From contig JBGAGO010000007.1 of the NCBI GenBank assembly GCA_044226655.1, forward strand, positions 62,001-126,000: a stretch of 64,000 bases of DNA, given 5' to 3'. The notes beneath the pieces were generated by a model, which made no database searches, was not told the origin of the DNA, and was given only the letters and a program-made list of their open reading frames with translations. Below are positions 9,208 to 17,624 of this stretch, piece by piece. Both the position numbers and the translations under genes were made by a program. The stretch is from JBEVOS01 sp044226655 (GTDB taxonomy: Bacteria > Pseudomonadota > Alphaproteobacteria > Caulobacterales > Aquidulcibacteraceae). Positions within the stretch are counted from its first letter, which is position 1. Every line of letters starts with the position of its first letter.

Positions 9208-10289
9208 GCGCCGCCTCCTCCGCCGCCGAATTTCATCAGTGCGCGCCGCCCGTCTGGCGAAATCGGGCGTTCCACGCGCAGCGCCACGGAATGGCCGATT
9301 CGGCCCGCCTTGCCTTCGGACAATTCCACAGCGCCGCATTTGAGCTTCAAGGTCGCGTCCGTGCCGGCATCGAGCATCAGCGTGTCGCCGACCTTGAGAT
9401 TGAGCACTTTGCCGAGCGGCTGCTGCAATTCATCGAGCACGGCGCGCACTTCGAGCTTGGTGTGCCAGAGCTCGCCCGCGAGGTGGCCTTCCCAAATGTT
9501 GTCGCGGCCGAATTTCTCGCCCATGAATTGCTGCAGCAGCATTTTGCGGATCGGTTCGAGCGTCGCATAGGGCAACAGCAATTCGAGCCGTCCGCCGCGA
9601 TCTTCCATATCGACGCGCAGTTTCACGACGATGGCGGCGTTGGGCGGGCGTGCGATGGCGGCGAAGCGCGGATTGGTCTCGATCCGGTCGAGCGCGAAAT
9701 CCACCTGCGTCAGCGGCGCGAAAGCCTGCTTCATATCGGCGAGCACGACCTCGATCATGCGCGTGACCAGCACGCGTTCGATCGTGGTGTAAGGACGGCC
9801 CTCCACGCGCGTCGACACCGCGCCGCGCCGCCCGCCGAGCAGCACATCGACCACCGAATAGATGAGGCTCGAATCGACGGTGGCGAGGCCGAAATTGTCC
9901 AATTGCTGCGCGCGGAACACGGCGATGATCGCCGGCAGCGGGATGGAATTGAGATAATCGCCGAACCGGATCGAGCTGATCTGATCGAGGCTGACCTCGA
10001 CATTGTCGGAGGTGAAATTACGCAGGCTCGTCGTCATCAGCCGCACCAGGCGGTCGAACACGATTTCGAGCATCGGCAGACGCTCATAGGACACCAGCGT
10101 CGAATTGATGATGGCGCGCACGCCGGTGCGCTTGGAGCTGTCCTCCTCGTTGAGCCCGAAGCCCAGCAGCGAATCGATTTCGTCCTGATTGAGGATGCGC
10201 TCGGCGGAACCGCCATTGGCCTCCTCGGCGGCGGTCTCGCTTTCCGCGGCTTTCCACTCGTCTTCGGGATTGGCCTCGGCGGTCGTCAT
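9204..10289 (-). CDS. fliM: Flagellar motor switch protein FliM
   Basis: A 361-residue C-ring protein that receives phosphorylated CheY and transmits the signal for motor switching or stopping. The CheY-binding peptide (LNQDEIDSLLG) is at residues 33-43 instead of at the extreme N-terminus, after an acidic Ala/Glu-rich extension. The middle CheC-like domain (about 60-240) includes LGGRRGAVSTRVEGRPYTTI, and the C-terminal SpoA domain (about 260-340) has VGDTLMLDAGTD. The gene overlaps fliL by 4 bp upstream and DUF6468 by 4 bp downstream, giving a tightly coupled operon. Confidence 0.97.
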   Translation of the reverse strand: MTTAEANPEDEWKAAESETAAEEANGGSAERILNQDEIDSLLGFGLNEEDSSKRTGVRAIINSTLVSYERLPMLEIVFDRLVRLMTTSLRNFTSDNVEVSLDQISSIRFGDYLNSIPLPAIIAVFRAQQLDNFGLATVDSSLIYSVVDVLLGGRRGAVSTRVEGRPYTTIERVLVTRMIEVVLADMKQAFAPLTQVDFALDRIETNPRFAAIARPPNAAIVVKLRVDMEDRGGRLELLLPYATLEPIRKMLLQQFMGEKFGRDNIWEGHLAGELWHTKLEVRAVLDELQQPLGKVLNLKVGDTLMLDAGTDATLKLKCGAVELSEGKAGRIGHSVALRVERPISPDGRRALMKFGGGGGGA

Positions 10290-10927
10290 TGCACGAGCAT
10301 TTCTTCGATCAGCACGGCGTTCACCTGCGCCGGCGCGATCACGAGATTGACCCGCCGCAGCAATTCCAGCCGCAGCCGATAGGCGCCGGCGGAGCCGGAG
10401 AGATCGTCGGTGCGCAATTCGCGCAGGAAGCCAGTGAATTGATCGGTCACGCGGGGGATCTGCGGCTCCAGCGCCTCGACCACCGTGTCATCGGGGGCTT
10501 CGAGCGTGAGGCTGAGCTTCAGATAAGCGGGGCGGCCATCGGCCGAGGTGATGTTGACCAGCATTTCCGGCAGTTTGACGAACACCACGCCTTCGCCTTG
10601 CGTGATCGTGGTGCCGTGCGCGCCCGGCACGCCCTCCTCATCGCCTTCGCCGCCTTCGCCATGGCCGGATTTGCCTTTGGCTTTCTCCTTGCCGTGCGAA
10701 GCGTCGGCGTGCGCTGCGGGCGCTTGCGAGCCCAAGAGAAAATAGGCCGCGCCGCCGCCAGCGCCGAGCACCAGGATCGCGGGCAGCACGATGAAGAGAA
10801 TGAGCGCTTTGCCGGAGAGCTTTTTCTTTTTGCCTTCGCCCTCGGCGCCTTCCGCGCCCTCGACGGCCTCAGCGCCTTCGACGGCTTCCGCCTCGTCCTC
10901 TTGCTTCTTTTTCTCTTTCTTCGCCAC
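10286..10927 (-). CDS. fliL: Flagellar basal body-associated protein FliL
   Basis: An inner-membrane protein (213 residues) that surrounds the stator at the basal body and supports torque. It has a charged, low-complexity cytoplasmic N-terminus made of imperfect EAVEGA repeats, one membrane helix (about residues 42-62: KALILFIVLPAILVLG), a Gly/Glu/His-rich linker and a periplasmic FliL domain (FVKLPEMLVNI, AYLKLSLTLE). I choose the GTG at 10927: an AAGGAG sequence (10937-10942 on the minus strand) stands 9 bases upstream of it, while the upstream TTG at 10945 would overlap that site. It is the first gene of the fliL-fliM-DUF6468-motE operon. Confidence 0.93.
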   Translation of the reverse strand: MAKKEKKKQEDEAEAVEGAEAVEGAEGAEGEGKKKKLSGKALILFIVLPAILVLGAGGGAAYFLLGSQAPAAHADASHGKEKAKGKSGHGEGGEGDEEGVPGAHGTTITQGEGVVFVKLPEMLVNITSADGRPAYLKLSLTLEAPDDTVVEALEPQIPRVTDQFTGFLRELRTDDLSGSAGAYRLRLELLRRVNLVIAPAQVNAVLIEEMLVQ

Positions 10928-11077
10928 GCGCCCAGGCTCCTTCAAATCCTAACGCGTGGGCTTAGTTGGTTAAGGATTGGTGGAGGGGCGGCAAAATCTG
11001 CCGGCCGCCGGGCGCGATGTGCAGCGGCGCGGCGTGCACCCCTCAGTCAAAAGCGTTGAAAAACAAGGCGCGCGCGC

Positions 11078-11092
11078 TGGCACGGCCTATGC
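11078..11092 (+). promoter_or_regulatory. Candidate sigma-54 promoter for the flgF operon
   Basis: The sequence TGGCACGGCCTATGC has the GG (11079-11080) and GC (11091-11092) dinucleotides separated by exactly 10 bases, as in sigma-54 promoters. Rod and hook genes of Caulobacter-type flagella are known to use sigma-54. The predicted transcription start (about 11104) would lie only two bases before the flgF ATG, so the transcript would be almost leaderless. A GGTTAACC palindrome at 11095-11102 lies between the -12 element and the ATG. Confidence 0.5.
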
Positions 11093-11105
11093 ATGGTTAA
11101 CCGCG

Positions 11106-11837
11106 ATGGATAACGCCCTGATGATCGGCCTGCAGGCGCAGCGAATCCTGCAGCGCCGCATGGATGTGACCGCCAACAACCTGGCCAACATCTCCACCAG
11201 CGGCTTCAAGGCCGACATGCTGGTGCTGAACGAAACTTCGCCAGCGCCGGCGCACAGCGAAGACCGGCCGAACGACGTTCGTTTCGCGCGCGACATGGGG
11301 CTTGCGCGCGATATGACGCAAGGCTCGATCTCGCTCACCAGCAATCCGCTCGACGTCGCCCTCGAAGGGCCCGGCTTCTTCATGGTGCAAGGCCCGGCCG
11401 GGACGCTCTACACGCGCGATGGCGCGTTCTCGCTCAACGCCGACGGCCATCTCGTCACCAGCGACGGCCACAATGTGCTCGACGCCGGCGGCGCGCCGAT
11501 CACGATCGATCCGCAAGGCGGCGCGCCGGTGATCGGGCGCGATGGCGCGATCAATGTCGGCGGCAATGAAGTGGCGCGGCTCGGCATCGTCAGCTTCGCG
11601 CGGCCGGGCGCGCTCGAAAAGGCCGGCGACAATCTCTGGGACGCAAAGGGCCAGGGTTCGCAGGGCTTTGAAGGCGTCGCCGTGCAAGGCGCGCTCGAAG
11701 GCTCGAATGTCAGCCCGGTGCTGGAGCTGACCCGGCTCATCGAAATTTCGCGGGCGTACCAATCCGCCAACAACATGGTCTCGAACGAGGACGATCTGCG
11801 TAAGCGCACGCTCGAACGCCTCGGCCGCGCCGCGTAA
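11106..11837 (+). CDS. flgF: Flagellar basal-body rod protein FlgF
   Basis: A proximal rod subunit (243 residues) of the flagellar basal body, exported through the flagellar type III apparatus without a cleaved signal. The N-terminal flagellar rod motif ANNLANISTSGFKAD is at about residues 22-36, and the C-terminal helix has EISRAYQSANNMVSNEDD. The start at 11106 gives the family-typical MDNAL N-terminus; in-frame codons further upstream would add an unrelated peptide. There is no convincing ribosome binding site in front of it. It is first in the order flgF-flgG-flgA-flgH and faces away from fliL. Confidence 0.96.
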   Translation: MDNALMIGLQAQRILQRRMDVTANNLANISTSGFKADMLVLNETSPAPAHSEDRPNDVRFARDMGLARDMTQGSISLTSNPLDVALEGPGFFMVQGPAGTLYTRDGAFSLNADGHLVTSDGHNVLDAGGAPITIDPQGGAPVIGRDGAINVGGNEVARLGIVSFARPGALEKAGDNLWDAKGQGSQGFEGVAVQGALEGSNVSPVLELTRLIEISRAYQSANNMVSNEDDLRKRTLERLGRAA

Positions 11838-11859
11838 GATTTAACAAGGAGCACAGCGC

Positions 11860-12645
11860 ATGCGCGCTCTCTCGATCGCCGCCTCGGGCATGGAAGCCCA
11901 GCAGCTCAACGTCGAAGTCATTTCGCACAACATCGCGAACATGAACACTGTGGGCTTCAAGCGCCAGCGCGCCGAATTCCAGGACATGCTCTATCAGACA
12001 CTGCAGCGGCCGGGCGCCTCCTCTTCCGCCTCGGGCAATGTGCTGCCGCTCGGCATCCAATTGGGCGTGGGCGTGCGCGCCGACGCCGTGGGCCGCATCA
12101 CCGAGCAAGGCAATATCTCGCAGACGCAGAATCCTTACGATCTCGCGATTTCAGGGCGCGGCTATATCCAGGTGACGCTGCCATCCGGCCAGACCGGCTA
12201 TACCCGCGCGGGCAATCTGGCGGTGAACGCCGATGGCCAGATCGTGACGACTGACGGCTATCCGATCGAGCCCGCGATCACCGTGCCGGACGAAGCGACC
12301 TCGGTGAACATCACGCGCGACGGCATCGTCGAAGCCACGCTGACGGGGCAGACCGATCCGCAGCAATTGGGCCAGATCGAACTCGCCTCGTTCATCAACC
12401 CGCCGGGCCTGGAAGCCATCGGCGATAATCTCTTCCTCGAAACGCCCGCCTCGGGCGCGCCGACGGTCTCGACGCCGGGCACGGACGGCACGGGCACGAT
12501 CATGCAAGGCTTCGTGGAAACCTCGAACGTCAACGCCGTCGAGGAAATCTCCTCGCTGATCGTGGCGCAGCGCGCCTATGAGATGAACGCCAAGGTGATC
12601 ACCGCGGCCGACGAAATGCTGCAGACCACCACGCAGCTGCGCTGA
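11860..12645 (+). CDS. flgG: Flagellar basal-body rod protein FlgG (distal rod)
   Basis: A distal rod subunit of 261 residues, the usual FlgG length. It starts MRALSIAASGMEAQQLNVEV, has the rod-protein motif SHNIANMNTVGFKRQ (about residues 22-36) and the distal-rod continuation FQDMLYQTLQRPGA. The C-terminus ends in the conserved helix AQRAYEMNAKVITAADEML. An AAGGAG ribosome binding site lies 9 bases before the ATG. It follows flgF by 22 bp and belongs to the same operon. Confidence 0.98.
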   Translation: MRALSIAASGMEAQQLNVEVISHNIANMNTVGFKRQRAEFQDMLYQTLQRPGASSSASGNVLPLGIQLGVGVRADAVGRITEQGNISQTQNPYDLAISGRGYIQVTLPSGQTGYTRAGNLAVNADGQIVTTDGYPIEPAITVPDEATSVNITRDGIVEATLTGQTDPQQLGQIELASFINPPGLEAIGDNLFLETPASGAPTVSTPGTDGTGTIMQGFVETSNVNAVEEISSLIVAQRAYEMNAKVITAADEMLQTTTQLR

Positions 12646-12761
12646 GCTTCACGCCTCCTTAAGCGAAAATCGATTCTGTTCGCCTGGCCGCGCCGAAGCG
12701 CGCGGCGCGAGCCACGCGGCGCGCGCTCCAGAAGGAACGCCCGCCCCTGGAGGCTCCGCCT

Positions 12762-13322
12762 ATGAAACAGATTTTTTTGGCGCTCGCCCTGTTCGCGCTC
12801 GGCGCGCCGGCGCTCAGCACGGCGGCGCGGGCCGAAACCAACGTGACATTGCGGGCCCGCGTCGAAGCCAGCGGCCCGGCGGTGACGTTCGGCGATCTCT
12901 TCACGGATGCGGGCGATGCGGCGGCGCGCGCCGTCGCGCCCGCGCCCGAACCCGGCCAGGTCGGCGCGCTCTCCGCGGAATTCCTGGTCGCCGCCGCGCG
13001 CACGTCGGGCCTCATCTGGACGCCGCCGCAAGGCATGACCTCGGTGCGCGTGGTGCGGCCCGGCGGCGCGCGCGCCACCATCGCCACGCCCGTCAGCGCA
13101 TCGAGCGCCGATGGACCGATGCAGGCCGCCGCGCCCGCGATCCGGCGCGGCGACACGGTCCTTCTCGTTTTCGTTGCGCCCGGCATGCAGCTCACCACGC
13201 ATGCGCGCGCGACCCAGGATGGCGCGGTCGGCGCGCATATCCGGCTGGTCAATTTGCAATCCAATCGCGCCGTCGATGCGGTCGTCACCGGCCCCGGCGC
13301 GGCGGCCGCCAATGTGGAGTGA
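12762..13322 (+). CDS. flgA: Flagellar P-ring formation chaperone FlgA
   Basis: A periplasmic chaperone (186 residues) needed to assemble the P-ring protein FlgI. A clear Sec signal peptide (MKQIFLALALFALG, cleavage near ARAE) is followed by an N-terminal small domain and a C-terminal SAF-type beta-clip domain (AIRRGDTVLLVFVAPGMQLT, QDGAVGAHIRLVNLQSNR). It lies 116 bp after flgG and only one base before flgH. The flgI gene that it should serve is not in the window. Confidence 0.92.
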   Translation: MKQIFLALALFALGAPALSTAARAETNVTLRARVEASGPAVTFGDLFTDAGDAAARAVAPAPEPGQVGALSAEFLVAAARTSGLIWTPPQGMTSVRVVRPGGARATIATPVSASSADGPMQAAAPAIRRGDTVLLVFVAPGMQLTTHARATQDGAVGAHIRLVNLQSNRAVDAVVTGPGAAAANVE

Positions 13323-13323
13323 G

Positions 13324-14127
13324 ATGAGCGTGAAGCGGGTTCTTGTCGGCATGGCGCTCGCAGCGAGCGCGGCGTCCTGCGCCACTGCATCCGGGCAGGC
13401 GCGCGACCTCGTCACCGATGCGCGCGCGCTGCCCGGCCACGCCGTCGATGCAGCACGGCGCGCGGCGGCGCCCCCGCAATTGTCGCCGGTTCAAAGTCCG
13501 GCGCCGCTGGTCGGGCCGAACGCGCAAGGCATGCCAGGGCCTGGCCAGATCGCCTATTCGCCAGGTGAACCCAATTCGCTCTGGCGGCCCGGCGCGCGCA
13601 GCTTCTTCAACGACCAGCGCGCGCACGCGGTCGGCGATATTCTCACCGTGCAGATCGAAATCGCGGACAAGGCGCAGGTCTCGAACTCGTCGGATCGCCA
13701 ACGCAGCTCATCGACATCGGTCGGCGTGCCGCATTTCCTGGGCCTTGAAACCGCGCCAGGGCGCATTCTGCCGGGCGGCTATGATCCCTCGAACATGGTC
13801 GAAGCCACGGCCGATTCCTCGCAATCGGGCCAGGGCTCCATTCAGCGCGAAGAAAAGGTGGAGCTCACCGTGGCCGCGGTGATCGTGGATGTGCTGCCGA
13901 ACGGCAATCTGGTGATCGCCGGCCGCCAGGAGGTGCGCATCAATGCGGAGCTGCGCGAGCTGACGGTGAGCGGCATCATCCGGCCCGAAGATATCGGCGC
14001 CGACAACACGATCCGTCACGATCAGATCGCCGAAGCGCGCATCTCCTATGGCGGGCAAGGTCAGCTCAGCGCCGTGCAGCGGCCCAGCTGGGGCCAGCGC
14101 ATCGTGGACGCGATCTCGCCCTGGTAG
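13324..14127 (+). CDS. flgH: Flagellar L-ring protein FlgH
   Basis: The outer-membrane L-ring lipoprotein of the flagellar basal body (267 residues from the ATG at 13324). The signal peptide ends in AASAASC, a lipobox with Cys at about residue 19. Characteristic FlgH blocks follow: GEPNSLWRPGARSFFNDQRA, GDILTVQIEI and the C-terminal LPNGNLVIAGRQEV with IRPEDI. The start is chosen because it yields the lipoprotein signal and sits one base after the flgA stop; a much longer upstream frame would overlap flgA. Confidence 0.95.
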   Translation: MSVKRVLVGMALAASAASCATASGQARDLVTDARALPGHAVDAARRAAAPPQLSPVQSPAPLVGPNAQGMPGPGQIAYSPGEPNSLWRPGARSFFNDQRAHAVGDILTVQIEIADKAQVSNSSDRQRSSSTSVGVPHFLGLETAPGRILPGGYDPSNMVEATADSSQSGQGSIQREEKVELTVAAVIVDVLPNGNLVIAGRQEVRINAELRELTVSGIIRPEDIGADNTIRHDQIAEARISYGGQGQLSAVQRPSWGQRIVDAISPW

Positions 14128-14135
14128 GCGCCTCT

Positions 14136-14283
14136 CCTTCTCCCCTTGTGGGAGAAGGTGTCATCGCGCAGCGATGACGGATGAGGGGTGACTGCGGTTC
14201 ATTCTGAAAGAAGGGCGCCGGCACCCCTCATCCGTCTCGCGCGCTGACGCGCGCGATCCACCTTCTCCCACAAGGGGAGAAGG
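14136..14283. repeat. Two-armed palindromic element between flgH and the CheY gene
   Basis: Two arms in inverted orientation (14136-14190 and 14222-14283) each carry the hairpin CTTCTCCCC-TTGT-GGGAGAAG, a second hairpin and the tail GACGGATGAGGGGTG. The second hairpin of the left arm is GTCATCGC-gca-GCGATGAC, a perfect 8-bp stem. The arms differ after the core: one continues TGTC, the other TGGA. The element fills the junction of two convergent genes and probably ends transcription in both directions. Confidence 0.85.
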
Positions 14284-14291
14284 ACGAAGCG

Positions 14292-14678
14292 TTAGAACGC
14301 GCCGAGGACGGTTTCGAGCTTGGTCTTCAGCGCCTGCGCGTTGAACGGCTTGACGATGGTGGCGCCGCCGCCGGCGCGTTGCACGACGTGATCGGCGTCT
14401 TGCCGGCCTTCGCCCGTGACCATCACGAACGGCATGTCCTTCAAGCGCTCATCGGCGCGCACGCGCTGGAGCAATTCGCCGCCGTTCATCGGCGCCATGC
14501 CCCAATCGGAAATCACCAGCTGATAGGATTTGCTGCGCAGCTTGTTGAGCGCGGCCGCGCCGTCGCTCGCCTCGTCGATATTGGTGAAGCCCAATTGGCG
14601 GAGCAGATTGCGCATGATGCGCACCATCGTGTTGTAATCGTCCACGACGAGGATCGGCATCGACTGCGAGACCGCCAT
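14292..14678 (-). CDS. CheY-like single-domain response regulator
   Basis: A 128-residue receiver domain with no output domain, as in CheY. The parts are visible in order: the acidic pair in ILVVDDY, the phospho-accepting Asp in LVISDWGMAPMNG, the Thr switch in FVMVTGEG and the Lys in VKPFN. It presumably carries a phosphate from a chemotaxis or other histidine kinase to a target such as FliM. It stands alone between convergent flgH and the divergent MaoC gene, with no kinase or che genes nearby. Confidence 0.9.
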   Translation of the reverse strand: MAVSQSMPILVVDDYNTMVRIMRNLLRQLGFTNIDEASDGAAALNKLRSKSYQLVISDWGMAPMNGGELLQRVRADERLKDMPFVMVTGEGRQDADHVVQRAGGGATIVKPFNAQALKTKLETVLGAF

Positions 14679-14861
14679 TCTGGCTCCCCACTCACGCGCA
14701 CGCCGGCTTCACGCCGACATGGCGCGTTTGTCCGGCCTGGTTTTCCGCGGCGATTGACGCGGGGTTGTCTCGGCGCTTCCGGCCGTGGACCCCGCTTTGC
14801 GCCCACCATGAGGTGAGATATAGCAAACCTCCCCCAACATTCGGTAAAACGGGATTTAAGG

Positions 14862-15287
14862 ATGAGTGAACGCGGCCACACGTTCGAGAGCTTGCGCATC
14901 GGCCAATTCGCCGAACGCACGAATGAGGTGACGGACGCGGTCATCCGCCAATTCGCCGAGGTCTCCGGCGATTCAAACCCGGTCCATCTCGACGCCGCGT
15001 TCGCGGCGACCACGCAATTCAAGGAGCGCATCGCCCACGGCATGCTGTCGGCCGCCTATATCTCGGCCGTGATCGGCATGGACCTGCCGGGGCCGGGCTC
15101 AATTTACATTTCGCAAACGCTCTCCTTCCGCCGCCCCGTGAAGCTGGGCGCGCGCGTGCTGACGCGCGTGGAGATCATTGCGCTCGATCCGGAAAAGGCG
15201 CGCGCCACGCTGGCGTGCACGTGCAGCGTCGATGGCAAGAACGTCGTCGAGGGCGAAGCCGTCATCATGGTTCCGCGCGCGCCGTGA
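14862..15287 (+). CDS. MaoC-like (R)-specific enoyl-CoA hydratase
   Basis: A 141-residue hot-dog fold protein of the MaoC/PhaJ type, predicted to hydrate trans-2-enoyl-CoA to (R)-3-hydroxyacyl-CoA. The hydratase-2 signature is present: FAEVSGDSNPVHLD (about residues 31-44), with the catalytic Asp and His, followed by AHGML. The size is that of PhaJ. Its stop is two bases before the ribF start, so the two genes form an operon even though their functions look unrelated. PhaJ-type supply of polyhydroxyalkanoate monomers is possible, but no pha genes are nearby. Confidence 0.88.
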   Translation: MSERGHTFESLRIGQFAERTNEVTDAVIRQFAEVSGDSNPVHLDAAFAATTQFKERIAHGMLSAAYISAVIGMDLPGPGSIYISQTLSFRRPVKLGARVLTRVEIIALDPEKARATLACTCSVDGKNVVEGEAVIMVPRAP

Positions 15288-15289
15288 CG

Positions 15290-16204
15290 ATGGCGCGCGT
15301 GCTTGACGGGCGGAGCCCGGCGCCGGCCGATGCGCGCGGCGCGGCGGTCGCGCTTGGCGTGATGGACGGCGTGCATGTCGGCCATCAGGCTGTGCTGGCC
15401 GACGCGCGCGCCAAGGGCGGCCCGCTCGCGGCCGCCGTGTTCGAGCCGCATCCACGCGCGCATTTCCAGCCCAACGCCGCCCCTTTTCGTCTGCAGACGG
15501 CTGCGCAACGCGCGCGCGCCCTCGGTGCGCTCGGCGTCGACGCCGTGTTTGAAATTCCGTTCGACAAGGCGTTGGCAGATTTGTCCGACGCCGATTTCGC
15601 CAAGACGATTCTGCATGACGCAATCGGCGCGCGCCATGTCAGCGTCGGCCACGATTTCCGCTATGGGCGCGGCCGCACGGGCGATGCGGCGACGCTGGCG
15701 GCGCAAGGTGCGAAACTGGGTTTCAGCGTGAGCGTGGTGGCGCCCGTTCTGGCCGATGGGCTCCGCATTTCATCGACCGCGATCCGCGCGCGCGTCGCCG
15801 ATGGCGATATGCGCGGCGCGGCGGCGCTGCTGTCGCGCCCGTTCGCAATCGAGGGCGAAGTGATCCATGGCTTGAAGCGCGGGCGCACGCTGGGCATCCC
15901 GACCGCCAATGTCGCGCTCGCGCGCTATCAGCGGCCACGGCTGGGCGTCTACGCCGCGCGCGTCAATATCGACGGGCGGCGTTATGGCGCGGCGGTCAAT
16001 GTCGGCGTCAATCCAACTGTCGGCGAATTGCCGATCCCGCAGCTCGAAGCGCATGTGCTGGATTTCGACGCCGATCTTTACGGCCAGACCATCGAGGTCG
16101 CGCTCACCGATTTCCTGCGCGATGAAGCCAAGTTCGAAAGCCTCGAGGCCATGATGCGCCAGATCGAGATCGATATGGCCGAGGCGCGGGCGTTGCTGGC
16201 GTAG
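15290..16204 (+). CDS. ribF: Bifunctional riboflavin kinase / FAD synthetase
   Basis: Makes FMN from riboflavin and then FAD (304 residues). The N-terminal nucleotidyltransferase half has GVMDGVHVGHQAVL, FEPHPRAHF and GHDFRYGRGRTGD; the C-terminal riboflavin kinase half has GRTLGIPTANV and NVGVNPTVG. I start it at the ATG at 15290, two bases after the upstream stop, because the frame further upstream overlaps the MaoC gene and is not RibF-like. It converges on tadA with a palindromic repeat in the 64-bp gap. Confidence 0.96.
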   Translation: MARVLDGRSPAPADARGAAVALGVMDGVHVGHQAVLADARAKGGPLAAAVFEPHPRAHFQPNAAPFRLQTAAQRARALGALGVDAVFEIPFDKALADLSDADFAKTILHDAIGARHVSVGHDFRYGRGRTGDAATLAAQGAKLGFSVSVVAPVLADGLRISSTAIRARVADGDMRGAAALLSRPFAIEGEVIHGLKRGRTLGIPTANVALARYQRPRLGVYAARVNIDGRRYGAAVNVGVNPTVGELPIPQLEAHVLDFDADLYGQTIEVALTDFLRDEAKFESLEAMMRQIEIDMAEARALLA

Positions 16205-16209
16205 TCGCC

Positions 16210-16264
16210 GTACCGCCGGCTTCCAGCCGGCAGACCGCGCCTGCCGCCTGGAAGGCGGCGGTAC
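16210..16264. repeat. Inverted repeat between ribF and tadA
   Basis: Two 24-base arms (16210-16233 and 16241-16264) starting GTACCGCC and ending GGCGGTAC pair at 22 of 24 positions. Each arm also contains its own small palindrome (GCCGGCTTCCAGCCGGC and GCCGCCTGGAAGGCGGC). The sequence class differs from the CTCCCCC and CTTCTCC elements elsewhere, but the position between convergent stops is the same. Confidence 0.75.
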
Positions 16265-16268
16265 AAGC

Positions 16269-16721
16269 CTAGCGCCGCGCTTTGAAGAACGCGCGCAGCA
16301 GCGCGGCGCTTTCCTCCGCCAGCACGCCGCCCGAGACCGCCGGCTTCCAATGGCAGGTCGGGCTTGCGAAGAAGCGCACGCCGCTCTCCACCGCCCCGCC
16401 CTTCTCGTCGCGCGCGCCGTAGACAAGGCGAGCGATGCGCGCGTGCGAGATCGCCGCCGCGCACATCGCGCAGGGTTCGAGCGTCACGTAGAGCGTCAAA
16501 TTCGGCGCCAGGCGATAATTCTGCAGGCGTTCGGCGGCGGCGCGGATCGCGCGGATTTCGGCATGCGCCGTCGGATCGTGCGCCGCGATCGGCGCATTGG
16601 CGGCCTCCGCCAGCACCGCGCCCGCGCCATCGACGATCAGCGCCCCGATCGGCGTTTCGCCCTGCGCGGCGGCCGCCTCCGCGAGCGCAAGCGCGCGGCG
16701 CATGACATCCTCATCCTTCAC
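16269..16721 (-). CDS. tadA: tRNA-specific adenosine deaminase TadA
   Basis: Deaminates A34 to inosine in tRNA-Arg(ACG). The zinc-dependent deaminase signature is complete: HAEIRAIR (His ligand and catalytic Glu) and PCAMCAAAISHARI (two Cys ligands). From the GTG at 16721 the protein is 150 residues, the usual TadA size; another in-frame GTG at 16766 would add 15 residues and is a less likely start. It is transcribed divergently from the pseudouridine synthase gene and converges on ribF. Confidence 0.93.
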   Translation of the reverse strand: MKDEDVMRRALALAEAAAAQGETPIGALIVDGAGAVLAEAANAPIAAHDPTAHAEIRAIRAAAERLQNYRLAPNLTLYVTLEPCAMCAAAISHARIARLVYGARDEKGGAVESGVRFFASPTCHWKPAVSGGVLAEESAALLRAFFKARR

Positions 16722-16778
16722 GCCGCCCGCGTAGACGCTGGCGCGGCGCCTGTGAAGTGCTATCACCCGCCGCGCATC

Positions 16779-17534
16779 ATGAACGCCAAAGCCAAACCGA
16801 CAGCAGGCCTCACCGAGGTCGAGGGCGAACGCATCGCCAAATGGCTGGCGCGCGCCGGCGTCTGCTCACGGCGCGACGCCGAGCGGATGATCGAAGAAGG
16901 CCGCGTCAAGCTCAACGGCAAAGTGCTGGCCACGCCCGCCGTGAAGGTCACCGCAAAGGACAAAGTGCTAGTTGATGGCAAGCCGGTGGCGCAGGCCGAA
17001 GGCACGCGGCTCTGGCGCTATCACAAGCCCGCCGGTCTGGTGACCACGCATCGCGATCCGCAGGGCCGCAACACCGTGTTCGAGCATTTGCCCGACGGCA
17101 TGCCGCGCGTCATTTCGATCGGCCGGCTCGACCTCACCTCGGAAGGCCTGCTGCTGCTCACCAATGACGGCGCGCTGGCGCGGAAGCTGGAATTGCCCTC
17201 GAACGGCTGGGTGCGCCGCTATCGCGCGCGCGCCTATGGCGTGATCGGCCAGGGCGAATTGGATCAGCTCAAGGATGGCGTGACCATCGAGGGCGTGCGC
17301 TATGGCCGCATCGAGGCCAAGCTCGAACGCCAGCAAGGCGCCAATGCCTGGATCAGCGTGTCCATTGCAGAAGGCAAGAACCGCGAAGTGCGCCGCGTGC
17401 TCGAAGCGCTCGGCCTCAAAGTGAACCGCCTCATCCGCGTCGCCTACGGCCCCTTCCAACTCGGCCTCTTGAAGCCCGGCATGGTCGAGGAAGTGCCCAA
17501 ACGCGTGATCAAGGATCAGATCAGTCAGAAGTGA
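16779..17534 (+). CDS. 23S/16S rRNA pseudouridine synthase, RluB/RsuA family
   Basis: Converts a uridine in ribosomal RNA to pseudouridine. The 251-residue protein has an N-terminal S4 RNA-binding domain (ERIAKWLARAGVCSRRDAER) and the catalytic core with GRLDLTSEGLLLLTNDG, which includes the catalytic Asp. The ATG at 16779 gives a normal N-terminus. The gene normally sits directly beside rsmD in many alphaproteobacteria; here two TerC genes lie between. Its TGA is taken from the first bases of the inverted repeat at 17531. Confidence 0.92.
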   Translation: MNAKAKPTAGLTEVEGERIAKWLARAGVCSRRDAERMIEEGRVKLNGKVLATPAVKVTAKDKVLVDGKPVAQAEGTRLWRYHKPAGLVTTHRDPQGRNTVFEHLPDGMPRVISIGRLDLTSEGLLLLTNDGALARKLELPSNGWVRRYRARAYGVIGQGELDQLKDGVTIEGVRYGRIEAKLERQQGANAWISVSIAEGKNREVRRVLEALGLKVNRLIRVAYGPFQLGLLKPGMVEEVPKRVIKDQISQK

Positions 17535-17624
17535 GTAGTGAGTAGCCAATAGTCAGTAGAATGCGCGCGCGACGGCGAACGCGCGCTCAACTTCCCTACT
17601 GACTATTCCCTATTCCCTACTCAC
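17531..17624. repeat. Inverted repeat carrying the stop codons of both flanking genes
   Basis: Arms at 17531-17559 (GTGAGTAGTGAGTAGCCAAT and on to GTCAGTAG) and 17596-17624 match in inverted orientation at 25 of 29 positions. The left arm supplies the TGA of the pseudouridine synthase (17532-17534) and the right arm the TAG of the TerC gene (17617-17619). A related fragment (GCAGTAGGCAATAGG) follows the stop at 38881. Confidence 0.8.

Noticed and set aside
10977..11105. A longer FlgF reading frame beginning at 10977
   Set aside because: The extra 43 residues do not resemble FlgF and would overlap the putative promoter; the family starts MDNAL at 11106.
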